Shown here piece by piece: positions 53,448 to 64,000 of a stretch of DNA of 64,000 bases; within the stretch, counting starts at the first letter, position 1; the number at the start of each line of letters is the position of its first letter. The DNA is taken from positions 141,811 to 205,810 of the forward strand of contig NW_026944078.1 of NCBI RefSeq assembly GCF_033296635.1, written 5' to 3'. A program made the translations under genes and the position numbers. The stretch comes from Dichotomopilus funicola (lineage: Eukaryota; Ascomycota; Sordariomycetes; Sordariales; Chaetomiaceae). The notes beneath the pieces were generated by a model that worked only from the letters and a program-made list of their open reading frames with translations, searched no databases and was not told where the DNA came from.

Positions 53448-54124
53448 GGGGTTATTGTGGATATGTGTGAGACAGGTAGTCATTGCAATATCTCTAGCAG
53501 AGAGTAAGCTCGGGACGACCAAGAAAGCCCTTGGTGTAAGAATAAAAACAGTATTTGTTGTATGATATTAAAATCAGGTCTAAAGCATCAGCACTGCCCA
53601 TAATTATTGCAAAGAAATTCCATGAAAACTGCCATGTAACTCCCACAAATATTCATCCTACATAACTAGTTATCACAAGAACTAATAAAAATGTGTTCAT
53701 TATAATATGTCAATTGCTTTTCCAACTTCGTTGCTATTAATCTGCTTGATCCTCTCAATAATTTTTGATTCGCTGTTAAAGATTCAAGGATGGACTGAAT
53801 TAACATCCTAATTATCAGCAGATGGAGGTTGTCTGATACTAGAGGTAAACCTGTGGATCACCGAGCATATACTCGAAGATCGATCCTGTAATTTCATCAA
53901 AACACTAACAGCAACATATAGACAACACCCTTCAACATTGGGATTGTGAGAAGCCCCTAGGTGAAGCAAATCTCGCGCTGGCGGAAGAAAAACCGGGTTT
54001 CCATGCCCCCCGCATATTACTCAAAACATTAATATCCCTTGCTGTTAGCAAGTGAGAATCGTTGCATCCGGTGACACCTGTTTAAGCCCAAAAACAGCAC
54101 CCAATCTCGTCATATCACATTTCC
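53448..54124. other. AT-rich stretch, RIP-like
   Basis: Markedly AT-rich compared with surrounding genes, with many TA steps and no open frame of note. Probably a degraded repeat; the source element cannot be recognised. Confidence 0.4.
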
Positions 54125-54334
54125 CTAAATCTTCAAGACCCGCCAATTAATAACATCCACCTTACCGCCCGGGCGGAGCAGCTGCGTAAGGTAGTTGAGG
54201 TTCCACAACACCGTGTGGGCAATGCCTTGGCAACGAGGGCAGTCGATCTTAGCACCGGTTGTGAGACTGGTGTGCTCTTGAGCGTCAGGGCAAAAGAATG
54301 GCTCCCCGCCCGCGTGGTAAGCGTCGAGCCTCTC
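54125..54334 (-). pseudogene. Coding remnant or last exon of an unrecognised gene
   Basis: Seventy codons with clear protein character end in TAG at 54125: LDAYHAGGEPFFCPDAQEHT, then DCPRCQGIAHTVLWNLNYL and LLRPGGKVDVINWRVLKI. CxxC and another Cys suggest metal binding. Just upstream the frame has TAG at 54335-54337, which could instead be the end of an intron (ATATGCTAG). I could not find a convincing upstream exon, so this is either a remnant or a terminal exon. Family unknown. Confidence 0.4.
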
Positions 54335-55554
54335 CTAGCATATGCCAACAGAGGCGAAGCAATGGTCCATTCTGTTGCCCTTCTGGATCCCTATACCCGG
54401 CGGGCCGCGGAGGACTGTGACCCGTGCATTTGCCGTACGGAGATAGGTATGGTGCTGGCTAACTTGCATTAAAAGAGTGGACAAGACACCACAATACCAA
54501 CACACGCGAGCGAGGACCCGCCGACGATAGGACTTGGACCAGAATCTGCGCTTTGGTGCACAGGATGGGAAGTAGAACGCGGCAGTCCTGTGGCTGAATG
54601 TGAGGAGGAACAGCCTTGTCAACACACACTCGCAACCGTCTCGGGTACAATCGCCTGCCTCTATGTCCGTCTGGGCGGCCGTCGCTGGGGTGTAATATCG
54701 TCTCTGGGGTCACAGCCGCATGTGCATCATGCCACTACAACTCCGGGCTGCTCGCTACTAACGCGCCGCGTTACTAGAATGGAGAAGCTAGAGAGTCATA
54801 TTCAGGCGAAAGCAGCACCGTGGCTGGATTCGCCATATATTGGCCGGAATCCTTGGCGGTAACCGCGGTCAGCCGTTGTCAGGGAAGGGGCAGAGAGTTG
54901 TGTAGGAGAGGCAGTTGATTGGAGGGTCAATGTAGACTGCCCGTGGATGACCGGCGGTTCATTATAGGTGATTGATGGTTGAGTGATGATTGATCAATGG
55001 TTGATCAACTGGGCTTTTACCGGAAGGCTGGAAGAGGAATTGACGTTTCAAGACCAGCTTACCAATTTACTATGAATCTGACCTTACCATATAACAGTAT
55101 CCCTAACATCCTAGGGCTAGGCCAGGCTTGCTATGGCCCAAAAAAGCGGAACACTTAAATAGATAGCTTAAATCTAAACTATTAACATTTGATCAACACT
55201 TTTTTGGGTCTATTCTTTTTGGTCTTTTTTCACTTTTGTAGCAAAGTAAGTTATCCAGGTACTTGGTCTGCCGCTTTTTTTGGCTACAGCGAGCCAGGCC
55301 AAGGGAGCAGGCCAAGCGAGTGGGCTGGGTTTCTGCCGGTAACGGACCCGGCCGACTTACAAGGCTCCCGACGCTACCGGCTGGCAAACGCTTTCGGGCG
55401 GCATATCGTAAGATCAAAGAAGAGTCTCCGAATAAAATATTTGATCACGGCATTCTTCCAGGACCACTTCCTGCACTGTCTTGAAGCGTCGAGTCTCCTT
55501 GGCGTTATCTCAAATGCAGTCTTCTCTCTTGACCGCGTATGGAGCGCTGAGTAG
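54335..55554. other. Decayed DNA without supported features
   Basis: Open frames here are short and overlap on both strands. No domain is recognised. Confidence 0.35.
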
Positions 55555-55896
55555 CACGATCCCTCCATTTGCAATTCCTACAAGTCAGGATTCTGGTGGA
55601 CGAAGCACAGGACGCTGGTCCACAGCCTCCATCCCACTGCTGCTAGCGGCTCTCAGTCAGATCTGCACGAGCCCCGTGAGTTCCTCTTTGAACTGGTGGC
55701 CCTGGTACACGCTTCTACCTTTCACCGTTTTCGGTACGGTATCACGGTACTTTTGCTGGTTTGCCGTTGAGCAATCGGCCGAACTTCGAAGGTCACCTTT
55801 GAGGTGGTGGATTTCCTGACCCCAACGCAATTCACCGCCTCTGTCAATGACATGTTCATGCGGACTAAAGCCGCCCTCAACGACGTGCTGCAGTAA
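55555..55896 (+). pseudogene. Coding remnant with in-frame stops, family unknown
   Basis: One frame reads HDPSICNSYKSGFWWTKHRT, then SQSDLHEPREFLFELVALVH, a TGA (55768-55770), then KVTFEVVDFLTPTQFTASVN and a TAA (55894-55896). Composition and lack of frameshift over 110 codons argue for former coding. TGA for CGA and TAA for CAA are both C-to-T changes. I do not recognise the protein. Confidence 0.35.
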
Positions 55897-58152
55897 CGTC
55901 GTGCCGTGTGGGCGGCGTCCCCTGCCTATCCTCACGCAGCTGGTACAGCAGATGGGATCTGGCACCCCCCGTTGTGGTCAAGATCTTTCATTTGCTCGGG
56001 TTGTGCACGACCTTCCCGACTCTGGCCCACCTAACGGTTCAGCAACCTTACCACAACTGACCCTTCACCGATAAGGGTCTCCAAGGCATCTTCGGAAGGG
56101 GTGTTATCAGGTAGGCCCCCGGTAAACAAGCGTCGAATGAAGTTCCTAAGAAGTATCAAAATCTCATTTTCACCCTAGGTTAGTCCTAAATCCAATCACT
56201 TCAGAAGGCTATCAATTCCATCAAGATGTCACCGGTAAAGTCCAGGCAAACAAAGCAGACCTAAGCCATGAAACCTTCCAATTACCCCAGAAAAAGTGTC
56301 GTCAATAACATCAGCTCAATACGTCCTAACACGAGAAGGTTCAGACGCCATAAGACAGCACCACCTCACCTTTACCCTTCCTCCAGTATATATACATCAA
56401 CCCCCCCCCCCCCGCAATACGCAATCCTCCAACCATCCCACCAACCCACCGAGCCAAGTCTCTGCCCTACGAGCCGCGGTACGCCTCACGCTCGATAGCG
56501 TCGATAGCGTATGGGCGAGTGCCTACCAGACCATGGTCGCGTGATGACTGTTTTTCCCAACCCGGTATCGAGGGCTATGATCCCGCGGCCCAGCCGCTCG
56601 CTGAAGGTTTGTACCCTGAAGCTGGGCGCCCTCGTCGTGGGCTGTATATGCGATGTCGTGGCAGACGATGTTGTGGCAGAAGAGCTGGCACGTAGCCGCC
56701 CAGCGCTCTGCGTGGTCCGCGGTGTATAGGGACGCCACGCTGCAAGGGCGTCAAGGACGCTGCTCTCCCCCGCTGGCCACGTCGTCTAGGCCGCCGTCTA
56801 GGGCGGTATCGGTGGCCTTGAGAGGGGGCGGACTACGAGACGGCGAGCTACGCAACGATAGCGGGTCGATGAACTGGGAAATACAGTCGTGGGATGTGTT
56901 CCCATGCGGGCGAAAGTGCCGCTCCCCTGATCCTTTGCCTGGAAGCAGCACAGTGCATCCAGGGCGAGTTCATCAACGCCAACGCACCCCACAGGGTAAT
57001 ACCAACCCAGAAGGGCAAGCAGGCAGGTGTCTCCGAAACAAGGCGGCGGGACACCTAGGTTCAGACCCTCGCCTAGTTCTCCGGGCATCATATTACCTCG
57101 TGGCTGGAGCGGATCCCGCCCGATCCTCCTGCCGTCTCTTAGTCTTCGAAAGGCCAGCTTTATTGTCCCGTATCAGGCGTTGGATCCAATTGCTTCCTCC
57201 TCCCGCTTCCCCGGCTTCCGTCAACGACCTGTAGTCTGGCTCGTCCTGGTACTCTCGCCCTATCCACCCGGCTCCGTCCGCCTCACCTGCTGCACAGCGC
57301 CCGCTAGGCAGAAGATCAAGTGTGATGCACGTCGTATGTTAGTCGCCGCTTGATTAACCCGGATGATAACCGCGACGGGTCAATGGAGGCACCCGCGGCG
57401 GGGATTTGAGGGTGGGTGTCGATGGATGACCACCATAACGACACAAACTGACAAATCGATTGCAAGAGTGACGATCCTGGGACTGCTCGTGCGTCGGGGG
57501 ATGTTTGTGCGTATGACGCGACTGACCGAATATTTTTTGGTATTATTGTGTAGACTTTACAGTTCCATAAGACAAATGATCAATCCTTATTACGAAAAGC
57601 AGTGAACAAGGCCCAAATCACGCTTATAAGAGTGGATGAATCCTCGAATTACACTGCGGGATTAGCATACTTCGCCGCCCGGGATATGATACTGAAGGAC
57701 TGCCGCTCGAAATGTTTTTTTTTCTCTAGTCTGGATTTGGCCTTGCGAATCTTGGTGGCGCCTTTTTCGCCCTTGGTCAGCTTCGCGTCTTGGATGATTG
57801 TTCCCTTGACCTTGGACTCGAACAGCCGAGTTGCCGAGTGTTGGAAGCGGGCGGATAGGCGAAGGAGATGGAACGAAGAACAAAAAGGGATCAAATGGTC
57901 GGATTTAAGGCGGGAAAATGTCGACTTGTTTGGTAGTCTGGTCGCGTTTGATGGGAAAGGTGGAAGAGATGTCGCCTTGGCCGGCGGGTAAGTGTGCCTT
58001 TTATAATTACTGTCGGGCTTTTGGTAGTACTTTCCATTCAGTGCTGCTCAACACGCATCTCTGGAGAAGGAGCAATCACACCCCAACACATATATTTCCA
58101 GAAAGAGCCATCACCACCCTCGTTCCTCCTGTCTCTCCCCAATCACCCCCCC
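55897..58152. other. Gene-poor region
   Basis: No supported gene. It includes a run of 13 C (56401-56413). Possible weak coding traces near 56500-57350 could not be assigned to a family. Confidence 0.35.
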
Positions 58153-59960
58153 CTAAGCCAACTCCCCGACAGTCCACAACTGTTGTCCATCCGCCTCCTT
58201 CACAACCACCCACGGCTCCTCCCCCAAAAACACCACCTCCTTCCCCTTCGTCCCCGACCCCCACACCGTCTTCCCCGTCCCATCCGTCAACTTCAACTCC
58301 CCCGCCTCATCAAACGCCAAGACACACCCACTCCCATCCGTCCCACACCCATCCGAGTACCTCCCACTCGCCCATTTCACCTCCGACCCCCCCTGATTAG
58401 TACCAGTCGTATCCAACCCGACCAAATTCCCATCTCCCTGTAACTGAACATGCAAACCCTTCAGATCAACCACCGTCGATGTCGCGGCAGAGACAGACAA
58501 AGAACCTGCGGTAAAAGATTGGGAGGTGGGTAAAGGGTGGGTGAGACAGAGGAAGTTGGAGGCGTTGGCGGAGAGGGTGGTGAATTCTGGTTGGATGGTG
58601 AGGGGTGAACCGGCGCCGGGGGGGTAGATTAGTAGAGGGTGGGAGGCGAGGAAGGCGGATTTTTGGATGCTGCCGCAGGTTGAGGGGTCGGCGAAGTCCG
58701 ACGGGGGGGAAACGGCGGAGATGTCGTTGTTTTGGACCTGGTGTTTTGTTAGTTTTGGTGAATAATTAATTAATTAACTGTGGGTTTTGGAGTGAAAAAG
58801 ATAGGAATGGAAAACGTACGGTCAAACCCCCCTCCCAGCCGTTAATCACAATGGAGAAGCCGATATTCCCCTTGAACACGTTGTTCGAGACAGTGGTCGG
58901 ACCAAAGTTGTTTAAGGGGTGTGGGTTGGACCACACCTGGCTGCCCATGGCGATGCCGAGCTCGATGAAGCCAGAGTCGACGCCGATGATGGTGTTGTCG
59001 GAGACGACCACGCCGGAGTAGTTGCCGTTGTAGTTGGGGTCGACCATGTTGATGCCGCCAAAGCCGCGTTGGGTGGAGGAGGAGGTGATGGTGTTGCGTA
59101 GGAAGGAGGAGCCGGGGGAACCGAAGATGACGATGCCGCCGTCGGTTGCGCCGGTGATCTATGAGTTCGTTAGCTGTGTCCGACTTTCCTCTTCTTTCTA
59201 AACAAGGAGACAAATGAAACAGAAGAAAAAAGAAACAAGAAAAACAAACAAGAGAAGAAAGAAGACAAGAGAAGAAAGAAGACAGGAGAAGAAAGAAGAC
59301 AAAAAAAAACAAAAAGAAAATCAAGACAAAAAAAAGAGAAACAAAAAAAAAAAAACCCACCTCATTATCAACAACCACACTCTCCGTACACTCAACACTC
59401 AACCCATCCGCCCACAACCCCCCCTCAACCCCAACCCCTTCCTCCCCACACGGCCCCACCGTATTCCCCTTCACCGTCGCATTCCGACACAAATTCCCCT
59501 CCTGCCCCGAAGCAATCAAATGAAAACAACTCCAACTCCTCGTATCCCTAATCACATTCCCCTCCACCCACTGCCCCGTCGTCCCGCCTCCCATTTCCAA
59601 CAACGCATCCCCCCCCAACGCACCCGCCTTCGGCCGGTTCCCGTCGATCTGCAGGTTACGCACGCGCACGTAGTCTTGCCAGTTACCCCGGATCGCGGAG
59701 GTCGTGTCGGTGCCGGGTTGGATGAGGAGGGTCGCGCGGGTCGAATCGGTTGGGTAGCCGGCGGTGGAGATTTCTTGGCCGGGCGCGGTGAAGATGATGG
59801 GGGAGGTTAGCGGGACGATGGTGTCCGGGCAGAGGGAGATCAGGGTGTTGGGACCGCCGGTGGTGAGGAGGGTGTTGATGGTGGTGGAGGTGGCGGAGGA
59901 GAGGCAGGCTGCGGTGGTGCGTTGCGCTGTGAGCGCGAGGAGGAGGGGGATGGGCTTCAT
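58153..59960 (-). CDS. Secreted parallel beta-helix (pectin-lyase-like) protein with bulb-lectin-like C-terminus
   Basis: Exons 59960-59361, 59158-58820 and 58737-58153; introns 202 and 82 nt, all phase 0, 507 aa. The signal peptide is MKPIPLLLALTAQRTTAA. Residues ~20-345 show right-handed beta-helix features: repeated Asn-rich turns (NGNYSGVVVSDNTIIGVD, GPTTVSNNVFKGNIGFS), as in pectin-lyase-fold polysaccharide enzymes. The last ~115 residues look like a B-lectin beta-prism: LQGDGNLVGLDTTG and CVLAFDEAGELKLTDGTGKT, then VWGSG. The lectin would target mannose-type or wall glycans and the helix could cleave or bind polysaccharide. I cannot identify catalytic acids, so enzyme activity is not established. 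The first intron is extremely T-rich on the sense strand. Confidence 0.82.
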
Positions 59961-61262
59961 TGTGATGGTTGAGAGGTTGGTGGTGACGGAGAAAGGTGAA
60001 GCGTGAGGTGTTGCGAGGGTGTTAGCAGGGGTGTACTCTTTTTTAAAGGTTTACATTTTGTAGTATCAAGCTGCCCCTGAGCAGAGTAATCATAGGGGTA
60101 TGCGCTGACGTTGCATCGGGGGTTGATGAGTAACACCCGCGAGGGTCAGATCGCTGCGCATCCAACAAAGAGCAATGATCGTTGGTCAGCTTGTCAGATT
60201 GAAGGGCAAATTGGATTTATTCGATATACGGCAATATTACAGTCAGCGTACGCGGTTGAGGGGGTCTTGATCACAAATCAGGACGGCGGCGCCAACAGCG
60301 CTCACAAACTATGGGTCTCGTGCAAAAACGCAGCGTTTGATTGTGGTTGAGTATCCCCAGCAAGATGTGATTCTGCCAGGGATTCCAGAATTGTCGTTGC
60401 CTAATGAACCGATGTAACAGATTCGGCACTACTGTTGGAACTTTGCGGTCGGCCCGATCCACCCCTGAATCTAGCCGTAAAGGGGGGGAGGGACTTATAC
60501 GTCAAGAACAATGCAGCAGTGTGTTACCTACCAAGGGTTACCTTCCCGGGGTTGCAGTGTCTCGATGGGACTAAAAACGGCGGCACCCGTAACAGATAAC
60601 TCGGTGCAATGGCTCTACATCACTATCAGATCAAATATTGCTGGATTGTAACATTTTAACTGGAATCCCTAGGTAGAAGTCTAATATACATATCATTTTA
60701 GTATTGTTGTTTGGGGTTTTATTTTAAACTATCGATGGCTTCACTCTTTTTCGTCTTCTTGATGTCAACCGGGTGAATCCTCAACGAGTGAACGAAAAAC
60801 AGGGCTCCCCTGGATAATGAGCAACGTGCAGCGTCGACCTCGATTCAATGTTCTTTATTTTGGGGGCGGCTCGCTCGGCAATTAATGCTCGAGTATTCTC
60901 AATCATTTATTTCTTTAAGTGATCAAAATCTGAATGAATGTGAGATACTCGCAGCTAAAACCCTTGCCTTGTAAAATGGTGCTACGGGATGGATGTGTTT
61001 TCTCTGAGTGCATTTACTTGCACTTTCTTGGTTCGGTGATCACGTCTATTGTCAAACAAATTCGGCATTGCGAGGACAGGCGCATGGCGAAGAGATTCCA
61101 ATTTACGTTAATTAATACACCAAAGCCTGCTCTGCGACATCCTCAGTATTATTACACCCGACTCGCGACCACGCGTGATTCATCCTCAAACGTCCCCGCT
61201 TCGATAGCTCTGTGACGATGATTCCGGGCCGGTGATTCACTAACGCGTTTGAAGGTCCGACA
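59961..61262. other. Intergenic spacer
   Basis: No supported gene. AT-rich near 60600-60950. The start of the region must contain the beta-helix gene promoter; a minus-strand AAAAGAG / TAAA-rich element lies near 60035-60050. Confidence 0.4.
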
Positions 61263-62480
61263 TTACATCTTGTCTGCCGGCTTTCGTCCTAGCCGCTCCA
61301 GCATCGCTTGCACCTTCGGTTTTCTCTCCCTGTGGCCGGAATGGTTGAGGAAATCGTCGGACAAAGGTCTGTACTTTTTGGACAAAGTGTTTTCCCACGT
61401 CTCCAATAACCATTCCGCAGCAAGGTCAGCATCTTGAAGCCATTGTTCGGGAATCCAATCCGCCAAAGCGTTGTCGTGTTCCCAAGAGTCCGTCAGAAAT
61501 CTTCCCACAGGCGCTACCGGCCAGTTCCACTCGATGGGCGAAAGAGGGAGTGCGGGCTCATTCTCCCAATATTTTGGGTGTTGCAAGTACTTCATATCTT
61601 CAGGGCTGTTCAGCTCGTTGTCGTAAAACTTGTAGAGCACTGCCTGGTTAAAATCCACAATCACAGCACTGCCATCTGCTTTCACGATGACATTTCGTGG
61701 TTCCAAATCTTCATGCTTAACCTCGGCGTCCCACCAGATGGAAATCTGCGCCTCGAACAGATTCTTGAGCACGCGAAGCCGAAAGTCTTCCGGGGGCAGC
61801 AGCGAATAGTCAAGGGTATGGCCATCGCGCGCTCGACGCATGATAGCCAACATGGTCTCGCCCTCCACGAAATCAAGCAAAATCATGCGCACCCATCGTT
61901 ATGGACGGTTTTCATCACCGGTGTCGAGCGGGAACGTCCATCCACCGCAGTACTCGGGCACGAGCTTCTTCCCAACGCCTTCCACAGCTTGCATCGTCCC
62001 GTACGCAGCCGCCTCAAGCGCGTAGTCGTAGTCGGCGTCCAACATGCAGTCCCCGCCTTCATAACCTAACTCCCACGGGTAATCCACGCCGTCATAGATT
62101 TTGGCCACGTACAACGTCTCCTTTTTGTCCTCGGCGTATCCGGTAACCACGTGAGGGCCGCCGCGATTGTCGCTGCTGAGGTGCCGCAGCGTCTTTACGC
62201 CGGTGATGGTGAACGGGTACTCGTCGTCGAGAAGCTCACATGATTCCACCGGAGGGTTGTCGAGCGCAAAAGCAACGCGGTCGGGGACGACACCGTCCTC
62301 CGGCTTGTTGATCGCCCTGCCACGTGGATTGTAGCCGTAAGGACCGTTAAACGGTGCCGGTGGGATATGACGCCGGATGCGGAGCACGACACCTTCGGTG
62401 TATGGGGTACCGTTGACGGCAGAGCTGCCGCTGTCGCTTTCGTTGTATCGTCCACCGTCAATTTCTTCCGTGTCCTCCAT
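61263..62480 (-). pseudogene. Protein-kinase-like gene with one in-frame stop
   Basis: From ATG 62480 (CCATGG context) one frame runs to the TAG at 61263, about 405 codons, interrupted only by TAA at 61899-61901 (codon 194). The two halves are clearly one protein: LYVAKIYDG supplies the VAIK-type lysine (~127), and after the stop MILLDFVEGETM, the catalytic loop KHEDLEPRNVIV (Asp ~258, Asn ~263) and IVDFNQA (DFG equivalent, Asp ~276). No intron could remove the stop without losing the conserved LLDFVEG. CAA or TAY to TAA would each explain it. If real it is a recent null allele; if an error, the gene is an intact fungal kinase-like protein. Known relatives are fungus-specific and poorly characterised. 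Confidence 0.7.
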
Positions 62481-63224
62481 GGCACATGGGTTGGAAGAGG
62501 GAAATTCTGACGCAAAATACAAATGTCAATTGCTGCAGCAATGGAGGACCATTTTATATTGTGCCAAACTTTGCAGCGAACAAACCCCGTCACCACAGGG
62601 GAACCTGTTCCTGATGGTTCGCGCGTGACAAGCAAGACAAGTGCATGGCCAGCAGCAACGATGCCTGAAAGAGATCGCCATTCACGCTTGTTGCCTGAGA
62701 CACAAGACCGTGGCTTTCGCACCCAACAACTCTCCCCAACGGTGAAGCAACACAAAAAAGAAATATGTTAAGCCTGATCCAAGCTAAGGGCAGGCAGATG
62801 CCCGGCTGCCTATCGCCCCCAAGCCGACCACCAGCATCGAGAATCAGCACTGCCGTTCCCCTTGGGCCATGTCCCGAAAACAGCCCAAAAGCAGTTTGAT
62901 GATGGATGTCCTCGATGTATCACGCCTAAGTACAGGCTCAGGGTCACTCTCTTAAATGAAGCCACTGAGCCCCTAGCACAACTGTCTTGATGTTCATGCC
63001 CTCTGCCCCTTAACATATATCGGCCACGGAAAGTTGTCTCTTCAACCTCAGAAGCTCACCTACTGACGGATTATCCTCGCAAGTCGCGACCGAGTGATCT
63101 CTTTGCAAAACACATTCCAGCTGTGTGCTTTCCTTGCTTTGAGTGAAGGAAACCGGGATGGCGCAACCCAAGTGAGCTACCCACGAGTTAATGGCCCTTC
63201 AGGCAATATCCCGATAACGTGCAT
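62481..63224. other. Intergenic, upstream of kinase-like gene and transposon
   Basis: No supported gene. A possible 5' non-coding exon of the kinase-like gene ends near 62508 (TTTGCGTCAG, acceptor-like), but this is uncertain. Confidence 0.35.
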
Positions 63225-63257
63225 TATAAGCGAGCGGGCCATATAAGCGAACGGGCC
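63225..63257 (+). repeat. Subterminal tandem repeat of the pogo-like element
   Basis: TATAAGCGAGCGGGCC and TATAAGCGAACGGGCC lie 17 bp apart, 75 nt upstream of the transposase ATG. They are candidates for transposase-binding sites within the element's left terminal inverted repeat; the right end lies outside the window. Confidence 0.5.
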
Positions 63258-63315
63258 ACTCTTCCACGCGACGCGCCACTTCAACACTTAACATCAATTT
63301 TCTCTACAACCTAAA

Positions 63316-64000
63316 ATGGCTGGTACTTCAAATGAAGCCAACGTATTGTTGGCCCTCGAGGCTCTTGAAAATGACGAAAATCTAAGCCTACGAAAGGCAG
63401 CGAGGATCTACAACGTCAGCCGTACGACTCTTACACAACGGCGCAACGGCAAGCCTGCACGACGCGATACTACGCCTAACTCACGCCGACTCACCGATTC
63501 CGAAGAGAAGGCTATTGTTAAGTATATAATTGAGCTATCTGAACGAGTATTTCCACCAAGACTTGCTGGTGTGGAAGATATGGCCAACCAACTACTACGT
63601 GTACGCAACAAGCCCCGTGTTGGTATGCTCTGGGCCTATAACTTCGTCAAACGCCAGCCAGCCCTCTGTACGCGTTGGTCGCGTCGATACGACTACCAGA
63701 GGGCTAAGTGTGAGGATCCGAAGGTCGTTAGCGAGTGGTTTGCCCTTGTACAGAATACCAAGGCCAAGTACGGTATTGTAGATGACGATATCTACAACTT
63801 CGACGAGACCGGGTTCATGATGGGCATCATCTGCACAGGTATGGTAGTTACGACCTCGGATGGCCGTGGCAAGGCAAAGCTAGCCCAGCCTGGCAACCGC
63901 GAGTGGGCAACGGTAATACAGGGTGTCAATGCCCTTGGCTGGGCCATCCCCCCCTTCATCATCTTGGCCGCACAGTACCACCTCGCCAACTGGTATACCG
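63316..64000 (+). CDS. Pogo/Fot1-type (Tc1-mariner superfamily) transposase, 3' partial
   Basis: The frame is open for 228 codons from ATG 63316 to the window edge. Residues ~10-50 are a psq-type HTH (SLRKAARIYNVSRTTLTQRR). Residues ~65-115 are the CENP-B-type DNA-binding HTH (FPPRLAGVEDMANQLLRVR, then WAYNFVKRQPAL). The DDE core begins with YNFDETGFMMG, the first catalytic Asp, followed by WATVIQGVNALGWAIPPFI. The second and third catalytic residues fall outside the window. No stop or frameshift is seen, so the element may be young or active. Codon use is more AT-balanced than in host genes. Confidence 0.88.
   Translation, partial: MAGTSNEANVLLALEALENDENLSLRKAARIYNVSRTTLTQRRNGKPARRDTTPNSRRLTDSEEKAIVKYIIELSERVFPPRLAGVEDMANQLLRVRNKPRVGMLWAYNFVKRQPALCTRWSRRYDYQRAKCEDPKVVSEWFALVQNTKAKYGIVDDDIYNFDETGFMMGIICTGMVVTTSDGRGKAKLAQPGNREWATVIQGVNALGWAIPPFIILAAQYHLANWYT

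Noticed and set aside
56548..56600. Walker A-like string IIALDTGLGKTVI on the minus strand, reminiscent of helicases
   Set aside because: Only about 30 residues, surrounded by stops, with no other helicase motif; could be chance or a tiny relic.
57290..57345. Zn2Cys6-like string (CTAPARQKIKCD) on the plus strand
   Set aside because: The second and later cysteines are missing and the flanking frame is not protein-like; resemblance is too short.
57649..57894. Lys-rich small frame on the minus strand (KLTKGEKGATKIRKAKSRLE)
   Set aside because: It resembles a small basic protein, but start, intron and family could not be established and an A-run may corrupt the frame.

Overview
The window is nuclear DNA of a filamentous ascomycete. 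The signs are short introns (about 47-120 nt) with GTRNGT-type donors, GC-rich genes separated by AT-rich decayed stretches, an AA9 cellulose monooxygenase, a NACHT-WD40 NLR, and transposon relics whose stops look like C-to-T (RIP-type) changes. A Sordariomycete, perhaps Sordariales, is my inference; no marker gene fixes the species. I rebuilt exon structures by reading splice sites and checking that frame is kept across every intron.

Layout. 0-3 kb: the end of an ankyrin-repeat gene, a dead transposase HTH fragment and an LTR-like repeat. 3.1-8.4 kb (minus): an intact 8-exon NLR of 1661 aa (esterase-like domain, NACHT, 13 nearly identical WD40 units). 9.6-18.3 kb: an AA9 LPMO, a mitochondrial sulfide:quinone oxidoreductase, a 955-aa kinase-fold protein with a long charged tail, and a zinc-independent MDR reductase (minus). 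22.3-24.2 kb: an acidic, disordered 635-aa protein behind a long leader. 25.1-27.8 kb: two copies of a small secreted protein (SSP) family, one truncated and abutting a dead aminoglycoside-phosphotransferase-family gene. 29.7-34.8 kb: a GPI-type acid phosphatase and a membrane-anchored multicopper oxidase. 35.0-38.1 kb: a second copy of the LTR-like repeat and two more SSP copies, one with a 1-nt frameshift.

38.5-50.1 kb (minus) holds the most striking object: a two-exon gene for a 3870-aa protein. It has a Cys-rich zinc-ribbon-like head, about 2,100 residues of acidic or Gln/Asn-rich short repeats, and a basic tail carrying about ten short aromatic-basic modules of the SFWSRLF type. 52.4-53.4 kb: a sulfotransferase-like P-loop protein. 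53.5-58.1 kb: decayed DNA with two unrecognised coding remnants. 58.2-60.0 kb (minus): a secreted beta-helix protein with a bulb-lectin-like C-terminus. 61.3-62.5 kb (minus): a kinase-like gene broken by one stop. 63.3 kb to the end: a pogo/Fot-type transposase, open up to the window edge.

The LPMO, beta-helix protein, phosphatase, multicopper oxidase and SSPs fit a secretome for plant-debris or host-surface life. The NLR fits non-self recognition. No biosynthetic cluster is evident. The SSP array with its repeated flanks and the giant repeat protein are the two systems most worth following up.
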